From Candidatus Aerophobota bacterium (GTDB lineage Bacteria; Aerophobota; Aerophobia; Aerophobales; Aerophobaceae): DNA of 12,591 bases. A program made the translations under genes and the position numbers. Position 1 is the stretch's first letter. Each line of letters starts with the position of its first letter. Below, in pieces: positions 7,525-12,591 of the stretch. The notes under the pieces were generated by a model. The model was not told the origin of the DNA. It searched no databases and worked only from the letters and a program-made list of their open reading frames with translations. The stretch spans positions 1 through 12,591 of the forward strand of contig DAOVGF010000080.1 in assembly GCA_030672545.1 (NCBI GenBank), read 5' to 3'.

Positions 7525-7563
7525 AATCAGGGGCAGCCAGGCCTTCTCTGGCTACCCCTGATT
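7525..7563 (+). terminator. Intercistronic hairpin after the binding-protein gene
   Basis: Arms 7525-7540 and 7548-7563 are 16 nt each with a single C/A mismatch (7534/7554) and a 7-nt loop. On the plus strand no T-run follows, so full intrinsic termination is unlikely. More probably it protects the upstream mRNA end or acts as a partial terminator, keeping binding protein in excess over permeases, as is common in ABC sugar operons. On the minus strand the hairpin would be followed by TAGTTTTT, which resembles a terminator, but no minus-strand gene ends here. Confidence 0.75.
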
Positions 7564-7594
7564 TGTAAAATGGGAAAAGATCAGGGATAAAGCT

Positions 7595-8491
7595 ATGTTT
7601 ATGACAAGTTTTTGGGAAGAAATAGGCAAGGATAAGACGGTCAAGTATCTGCTGATTATTCCGGTTATTGTGGCTTTGGTAGGAGTGGTAATTTATCCGT
7701 TTGCTTATTCCATCTGGTTGAGCCTGCATGATGTGACTATTATGAACTATTTTCACCCTCCTTTTAGTGGAGTGGACAATTTTGTGAGAGTTTTTAGTGA
7801 TCCTTTTTTCTGGAATTCCATTCGAGTTACCTTTACTTATGTTTTCTTGGCCACGGTAATGGAACTACTTCTCGGATTCCTCCTGGCTTCTCTGATGAAT
7901 AGAAATGTCAAAGGAACGGCTGTTTTTATTTATCCTTTAATTGCTCCTTTGGCTCTCTCCCCGGTAGTTGTCGGTCTCATGTTTAGAATGGGCCTCAATC
8001 GCCTTTACGGCCCCATTTCCTATTACTTAAACCTTTTAAACCTTCCCCGGAATTTGTTGAGTGATGTTAATACTGCTCTACTTACCTTAGTGGCCATAGA
8101 TATTTGGCAGTGGACTCCATTTGTGTTCGTGATTCTTTATGCTGGACTGCAAGCACTTCCCAAAGAACCATTTGAGGCGGCTTTGATGGATGGTGCTTCG
8201 GGCCGGCAGCGACTGCGGTATATTACTCTACCTCTTCTGAAGCCGGTTCTGGCGGTAGCCATCATTTTCAGAATTATGGATTCCTTCAAGACTTTTGATA
8301 TCGTGTTTATTCTCACTAAAGGGGGACCAGGAAAATCTACCGAAACGATTAGCATTTTTATTCAGAGGATGGCTATGGTACAGGGAAATGTGGGATTAGG
8401 AGCGGCCACGACTTTACTTGTTCTGGTATTGATTACTGTCCTTACTCAGGTTTACGTGAAGTATTTCTCACTGGGGGAGAAAAAACGATGA
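7595..8491 (+). CDS. ABC sugar transporter permease, MalF/UgpA type
   Basis: 298 residues with about six hydrophobic segments; the first is near residues 20-42 (L-L-I-I-P-V-I-V-A-L-V-G-V-V-I-Y-P-F). The cytoplasmic coupling loop is E-A-A-L-M-D-G-A-S (starting Glu194) followed by L-P-L-L-K-P, the EAA motif that docks the ATPase. It lacks the large extra periplasmic loop of enteric MalF, as is usual for this branch. AGGGA (7583-7587) lies 7 nt before ATG 7595. It overlaps the next permease by 4 bp, so the two are translationally coupled and should form the membrane heterodimer. Confidence 0.94.
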   Translation: MFMTSFWEEIGKDKTVKYLLIIPVIVALVGVVIYPFAYSIWLSLHDVTIMNYFHPPFSGVDNFVRVFSDPFFWNSIRVTFTYVFLATVMELLLGFLLASLMNRNVKGTAVFIYPLIAPLALSPVVVGLMFRMGLNRLYGPISYYLNLLNLPRNLLSDVNTALLTLVAIDIWQWTPFVFVILYAGLQALPKEPFEAALMDGASGRQRLRYITLPLLKPVLAVAIIFRIMDSFKTFDIVFILTKGGPGKSTETISIFIQRMAMVQGNVGLGAATTLLVLVLITVLTQVYVKYFSLGEKKR

Positions 8492-9315
8492 AGCGAAAAA
8501 CTATGGGTAATGTTCTCACTTACATTATTTTACTCTTAGCTTCCATTGTGGCTTTGATTCCGATTCTCTGGACTTTCCATCTTTCCATCAAACCAGAAAG
8601 CCTACTTTACAGTCTGCCGCCAGTCTGGAAATTTAAGCCAAGTCTGGAACATTATGTTAAAGTTTTCACTTACTATCCTTTTGCAAAATATATTCTAAAT
8701 AGCATTATTATTACCACGGTAAGTACTTTGATTACTTTGGCTGTCTCTTTTCCGGCGGCTTACAGTATAGGAAGATTCAAAACCGGTGGTGGCAATTTCT
8801 CTTTTTGGGTGCTTTCCATCCGCATGCTTCCTCCCATTGTATTTGCCGTCCCTATGTTTTTGCTCATGCAAAGTTACGGACTCCTGGATACCTGGTGGGC
8901 GCTGATTTTGGTTTACCTGACTTTCAATATTCCCCTGGCCGTATGGATTCTCAAGAGTTTCATTGAGGATCTTCCTGTAGAGTGCGAAGAAGCAGCCATG
9001 TTGGATGGCTGTTCCCGACTCAAAGCGATGATTATAATCACCTTTCCTCTTATCGCCCCCGCTCTCATTGCCGTGGCCATCCTCAACTTTATTTTCTCCT
9101 GGAATGAATTCCTTTTTGCTCTGATTCTTACCTTTACCGAGGCCAGGACAGTTCAGATAGGGGTAGCCGAGTTTGTTACCGGATATGCTATCATTTGGGG
9201 AGCCATTGCCGCCGCCGGGTGTATTGCGATTATTCCTACTTTGGCGTTTACCATGCTGGCTCGACGGTATCTGGTAAGAGGGCTTACCATGGGAACAGTA
9301 AGAGAAGAGATTTAG
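8488..9315 (+). CDS. ABC sugar transporter permease, MalG/UgpE type
   Basis: 275 residues and about six membrane segments. It opens with a hydrophobic helix (L-T-Y-I-I-L-L-L-A-S-I-V-A-L-I-P-I-L-W) and then F-K-P-S-L-E-H-Y, typical of MalG-type subunits. The EAA loop is E-E-A-A-M-L-D-G (Glu168, Asp173), followed by F-P-L-I-A-P. GGAG (8476-8479) precedes ATG 8488, which lies in an ATGA overlap with the previous stop. It pairs with the preceding permease. No ATPase gene follows; the next gene is convergent, 21 bp away, so a shared MsmK/MalK-type ATPase encoded elsewhere is likely. I see no clear terminator in that 21-bp gap. Confidence 0.94.
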   Translation: MKRKTMGNVLTYIILLLASIVALIPILWTFHLSIKPESLLYSLPPVWKFKPSLEHYVKVFTYYPFAKYILNSIIITTVSTLITLAVSFPAAYSIGRFKTGGGNFSFWVLSIRMLPPIVFAVPMFLLMQSYGLLDTWWALILVYLTFNIPLAVWILKSFIEDLPVECEEAAMLDGCSRLKAMIIITFPLIAPALIAVAILNFIFSWNEFLFALILTFTEARTVQIGVAEFVTGYAIIWGAIAAAGCIAIIPTLAFTMLARRYLVRGLTMGTVREEI

Positions 9316-9336
9316 AAATGAAATTTAGGCAACCGG

Positions 9337-9834
9337 TTAAATAATTAATTTCAGTTCCAGGCCCAAATTCTTCGTGTCAGTAGGATCTGAGAGTTCTCCT
9401 TTTCTCAAGAGCACAAACTTGGCCGTTTTTCTTAGAGGAACGGGAGGCCAGTGCCAATTTCCTTTGTGCAGAGCCACTCCCAGAGTACCATCTAAAAGAA
9501 AAGCCCGAATTTTGGTCAGATCAGGCATTTCTTTTGAATTATCGGCGGGGGCCATAACGAAAATGGTCTGGCCAATGAGAGGAATAAAGATTTCTGAAGT
9601 CATTTTATGTCTTTCCATTTTGGTAATTTGGCTATTCACTTTCTTACAAAGTAGAAGACCCCCGTCTATTTTCTCATTGTCAGGACCTAAATCGACATTT
9701 TTTGCCCAATAGCTTAAATGGACAAAGTCCTCCAGAGGAACTTTGTCCTCCAGACCCATAATTTGACCATAAGGTCTAAAGTCGGACGGGGAAATTTCGG
9801 TTAATAGTTCGACCTTTATTTCTTTAATTTCCAT
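9337..9834 (-). CDS. AllA/ureidoglycolate-lyase-family cupin protein
   Basis: About 165 residues with the AllA (ureidoglycolate lyase, cupin-like) layout: a Y-G near the start, then E-R-H-x-M-T-S-E-I-F-I-P-L (about residues 74-86), P-D-L-T-K-I-R-A-F-L-L-D-G and G-V-A-L-H-K-G-N-W-H-W-P-P (about 119-131). AllA makes glyoxylate and urea from ureidoglycolate, but no purine or allantoin genes are nearby. Its position 59 bp downstream of GRE-2 on the same strand suggests a role with a sugar or hydroxy-acid intermediate instead, so the family name should not be read as function. GGAGG (9844-9848) gives 9-nt spacing to ATG 9834 but only 3 nt to ATG 9840, hence the start chosen; the earlier start would add two residues. 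Confidence 0.8.
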   Translation of the reverse strand: MEIKEIKVELLTEISPSDFRPYGQIMGLEDKVPLEDFVHLSYWAKNVDLGPDNEKIDGGLLLCKKVNSQITKMERHKMTSEIFIPLIGQTIFVMAPADNSKEMPDLTKIRAFLLDGTLGVALHKGNWHWPPVPLRKTAKFVLLRKGELSDPTDTKNLGLELKLII

Positions 9835-9899
9835 GTTCATTCTCCTCCCTATTATTTTTTCCCAAAGAATATAGTTGCATTTTAACCTTTCAACTCTCT

Positions 9900-12293
9900 C
9901 TATAATCTATGCTCTGTTCGGACAATGATGTCGTCCTGCAGATCCTGATAAAGTTCAGTGAAATATGCACTGTAACCAGCAACTCGAACTACCAAACTTC
10001 GGTATTTCTCCGGGTATTTTTGGGCTTTCTTCAGAGTATCGGCGGAGACCACGTTGAACTGTATATGCATTCCCCCCAGATTAAAAAAGGACTCAATAAG
10101 AAAGACTAACTTCATCATTCCTTCAGAACTGCCGAGGTTCTCGGGGTGAAACTTGAGATTAAGTAAAGTACCGTTGGAAAATAATATATGTTTTAACTTA
10201 GAAACCGACTTACAGGTTGCCGTAGGTCCGTTGACATCCAGGCCATGTACCGGCGAGACTCCATCCGATATGGGGGTATGAGCCTTCCGACCATCAGGGG
10301 TAGCTCCCACATGCTTTCCCATAGGTACATTAATGGAGACCGAGTAAAGTCCGGGCTGAAACTGCCCTCCGCGAGGATTATGGTACTTCTCTACTTCTTT
10401 TCCGTACAACATACTGACTCTTCCAGCTAACGAATCCACATAATCATCGTCATTGCCGTATTTGGGCACTTTATTTATCAGTATCTGTCTCAACTTTTCC
10501 TGACCCTGAAAATTGACTTTGAGGACTTCCAGTAATTCAAGCATAGTAATTTTCTTTTCTTCGAAAACAAGTTTCTTGATTACAGCCAGAGAATCAGCTA
10601 TATTGGCAATACCTATTCCTTGTGGACTGGAAAAATTGTAAACTGCCCCTCCGTCAATCACGTCTTTTCCTTTCTCCAGGCAATCTGAGATCAGGACCGA
10701 CAAAAATGGGGTGGGTACGAGCTCAGCGTGTGCTCTCTCAATGGCATTACTGGCTACCACCATATGGTAAACGAATAACTCCATTTGCTTTCGGAAAGCA
10801 TCCCATAGTTGCTCAAAAGTTCTAAATTGTCGAGGATCACCGGTTGATAGGCCAATTTTTTCCTGAGAAAATACATCTTGACCATTGTTCAGGGTTATTT
10901 CCAGCACTCTGGGAAGATTTAAGTTGGCCGGGTTGGAGTAGGCTTCTGTCTTTCCGGGAACAGCAATTTCCACACAGCCCACCACGGCATAATCTCGAGC
11001 ATCCTTTAGAGGAATACCTCTTCGAAGTAAAGCGGGAATGATAATCTCATCGTTGAAACAGGCCGGTTGTCCATAGCCCAATCGAATTACTTCGGCAGCC
11101 TTTTGACGAAACTTTAGCGGTGAGTTCTGATGAAATCTTACCGATAGATTTGGCTGAGGCAACTGCATCCTGGCCCCGGCTTCCAGGCAAAGATAGGAAA
11201 GTTCATTAGTAGCATCCTGGCCATCAGGTGTTTGTCCTCCTACAATTAAATTCTGACCCATAGGAAAACCACTGGCCGTATAGGCCCAGTCTTCCGGGAA
11301 CAGCTCCACTAATTCGCTGAATTTGATCCAGAGACACTCCAGTATTTCCCGGGCTTCTTCCCGGGTGAGAATAGCTCTTTTGAGATCTTTTTGGTAATAG
11401 GGATACATATATTGATCGAATCTCCCCGGAGATATGGACATTCCGTCTGATTCAATAAAACAAATACACTGCAGGAACCAGAAAAATTGTACTGCCTCCC
11501 GAAAGCTACTGGCCGGATGAGCGGGAACACGCCGGCAGATTCGGGATATCTCCCGAAGTTCCTCTTTTCGCCAGGGATCCTTTTCGCTGTCAGCTAACTC
11601 TCGGGCTAAATCAGCGTAACGACGGGCAAAAGTGATGGCCGCCTCCAGAACAATAATCACCGCCTTCCAAAAATGCCTTTTCTCAAAATCATCCCCCGAC
11701 AAATACTCCAGGCGCCCAAGATGAGAGAGAGCTTGTTCTTTTAGAGTACGGAAACCCAGACTAATGGCCTTCTGATAGTTGGGCAAAATGTGTCCCAACC
11801 CATTAAGCAGATTATTGTCGATTACAAAGATGTGGCTGCCAATTAGACGCTTAGTATCTTCCGGGATATTGTGCCAGGCACAATCGCATACGGTTTTTCC
11901 TTTCCACCAGGGCAGGATTTCCCGTAGTTCTTTTTTTACTTCATCGGAGGTAAGGAATTGGTCTACAGGTCGGGCCTCGAACCGATCCAGTTCCTTAATT
12001 ATCCACTTAATGGACATTTCCGGAAACTGAGGACCACTGCGAGGTTTGTTAGACCGATGACCCACAATGAGCTCATCTTGTTTGATGGAGATAGACATTT
12101 CCTCCAATATCTTCTGGAGAGCCAAAGCTCTCCGGATCACCGTTGGTTGTCCCTCAGTTTCTCGGTAACTTTGGGTAAGCAGTCGGGCTCTTTCACTTTC
12201 AACTTCGGGACGGGTATGCAATAACCGTTCCTTTAATCGTTGAGTCCGCTCATTCTTCACCATTTTTTGTGTCGTCCCCTTTGCCTCAGACAT
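9900..12293 (-). CDS. YbiW-like glycyl radical enzyme, GRE-2
   Basis: A second GRE of about 797 residues, paralogous to GRE-1. Cys440 and Glu442 form the G-C-V-E active-site loop and Gly773 carries the radical in R-V-A-G-Y-S-A. Several segments resemble what I recall of E. coli YbiW rather than PflD: P-W-W-K-G-K-T-V, K-Y-G-N-D-D-D, A-T-P-D-G-R-K-A-H-T-P and the ending Q-D-D-I-I-V-R-T-E-H. YbiW is reported to open 1,5-anhydroglucitol-6-phosphate; that activity here is inferred. No activase is adjacent, so it may rely on the one at 2850. The frame is open to a TTG at 12332; ATG 12293 (GGAAG 9 nt upstream) is chosen, and ATG 12263 also fits PflD-like N-termini. Ribosome-binding sites are weak at all three. 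The AllA-family gene follows. Confidence 0.9.
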   Translation of the reverse strand: MSEAKGTTQKMVKNERTQRLKERLLHTRPEVESERARLLTQSYRETEGQPTVIRRALALQKILEEMSISIKQDELIVGHRSNKPRSGPQFPEMSIKWIIKELDRFEARPVDQFLTSDEVKKELREILPWWKGKTVCDCAWHNIPEDTKRLIGSHIFVIDNNLLNGLGHILPNYQKAISLGFRTLKEQALSHLGRLEYLSGDDFEKRHFWKAVIIVLEAAITFARRYADLARELADSEKDPWRKEELREISRICRRVPAHPASSFREAVQFFWFLQCICFIESDGMSISPGRFDQYMYPYYQKDLKRAILTREEAREILECLWIKFSELVELFPEDWAYTASGFPMGQNLIVGGQTPDGQDATNELSYLCLEAGARMQLPQPNLSVRFHQNSPLKFRQKAAEVIRLGYGQPACFNDEIIIPALLRRGIPLKDARDYAVVGCVEIAVPGKTEAYSNPANLNLPRVLEITLNNGQDVFSQEKIGLSTGDPRQFRTFEQLWDAFRKQMELFVYHMVVASNAIERAHAELVPTPFLSVLISDCLEKGKDVIDGGAVYNFSSPQGIGIANIADSLAVIKKLVFEEKKITMLELLEVLKVNFQGQEKLRQILINKVPKYGNDDDYVDSLAGRVSMLYGKEVEKYHNPRGGQFQPGLYSVSINVPMGKHVGATPDGRKAHTPISDGVSPVHGLDVNGPTATCKSVSKLKHILFSNGTLLNLKFHPENLGSSEGMMKLVFLIESFFNLGGMHIQFNVVSADTLKKAQKYPEKYRSLVVRVAGYSAYFTELYQDLQDDIIVRTEHRL

Positions 12294-12365
12294 ATGGATT
12301 TTCTTCCCCCTATCCGGTCTGTCTTTTCCCAAGCCTTTGGATTTTTATCCCCATTTGGACTAATA

Positions 12366-12472
12366 GTTAGTTTCCAAAATAACCTGATATTTCTTCACTG
12401 TCATTGCGAGGAGCACAGCGACGTGGCAATCCCCAAGAGGACATACTTTCCATGAGATTGCTTCGCTTCGCT
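12366..12472. repeat. Dispersed MITE-like repeat, copy D, upstream of GRE-2
   Basis: It starts with GTTAGTTTCCAAAATAACCT (12366-12385), the inverse of the terminus at 415-434, then TCATTGCGAGGAGCACAGCG, GACGTGGCAATCCCCAAGAGG (as at about 279-297 in copy B) and GAGATTGCTTCGCTTCGC. On the minus strand the terminus points at the GRE-2 start, about 72 nt away (33 nt from the TTG alternative). The sequence beyond it to 12591 holds no gene I can support, and I could not recognise a convincing minus-strand promoter or a copy of the 201-218 operator there. Confidence 0.7.
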
Positions 12473-12591
12473 ATGGGCTTTGGCTTTAAACAGGTTTGGC
12501 CATCTCCAACCTGGTACCTTAACCAAAAAAGTATGCGGTCTTATTTACGGCCTATTTCTCTTAAGAAGCGCCCGGAAGATACTATTTTTAC

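Overview
The window holds a compact sugar-catabolism locus from an anaerobic bacterium. Oxygen-sensitive glycyl radical enzymes (GREs) and a radical-SAM activase imply anaerobic life. The solute-binding protein has a classical signal peptide with no lipobox cysteine, so it is probably a free periplasmic protein, which hints at a two-membrane envelope. Base composition is moderately AT-rich. I cannot name the taxon; an anaerobic, possibly uncultured lineage is a guess.

Layout, plus strand (470-9315): GRE-1 (PflD-like), its activase, a ROK sugar kinase, a LacI-family regulator, a solute-binding protein and two MalF/MalG-type permeases. Gaps are mostly small (4-6 bp, or a 4-bp overlap), but repeat material lies before the regulator. 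A TTGACA/TATTAT promoter (164-191) with a perfect 18-bp LacI-type palindrome (201-218) sits upstream. Layout, minus strand, convergent: GRE-2 (YbiW-like, 9900-12293) followed by an AllA/ureidoglycolate-lyase-fold protein (9337-9834). No transporter ATPase, sugar-phosphate aldolase or second activase is present in the window.

How the genes may work together: the ABC importer brings in a sugar or sugar-like polyol, the ROK kinase phosphorylates it, and one or both GREs perform radical C-O bond cleavage on the phosphorylated product. As I recall the E. coli sequences, GRE-1 carries PflD signatures and GRE-2 several YbiW signatures. E. coli PflD and YbiW are reported to open the rings of 1,5-anhydromannitol-6-phosphate and 1,5-anhydroglucitol-6-phosphate ('anhydroglycolysis'). 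The locus could therefore be an ABC-plus-ROK version of that pathway, replacing PTS uptake. This is inference.

The non-coding DNA is dominated by a dispersed, hairpin-rich repeat family (TCATTGCGAG / GGCAATCTC type) at about 36-87, 256-435, 4765-5010 and 12366-12472. Three copies end in the same motif (AGGTTATTTGGGAAACTAAC-like), each oriented toward and immediately upstream of a gene start. One copy has run into the ROK kinase gene and supplies its last 23 codons.
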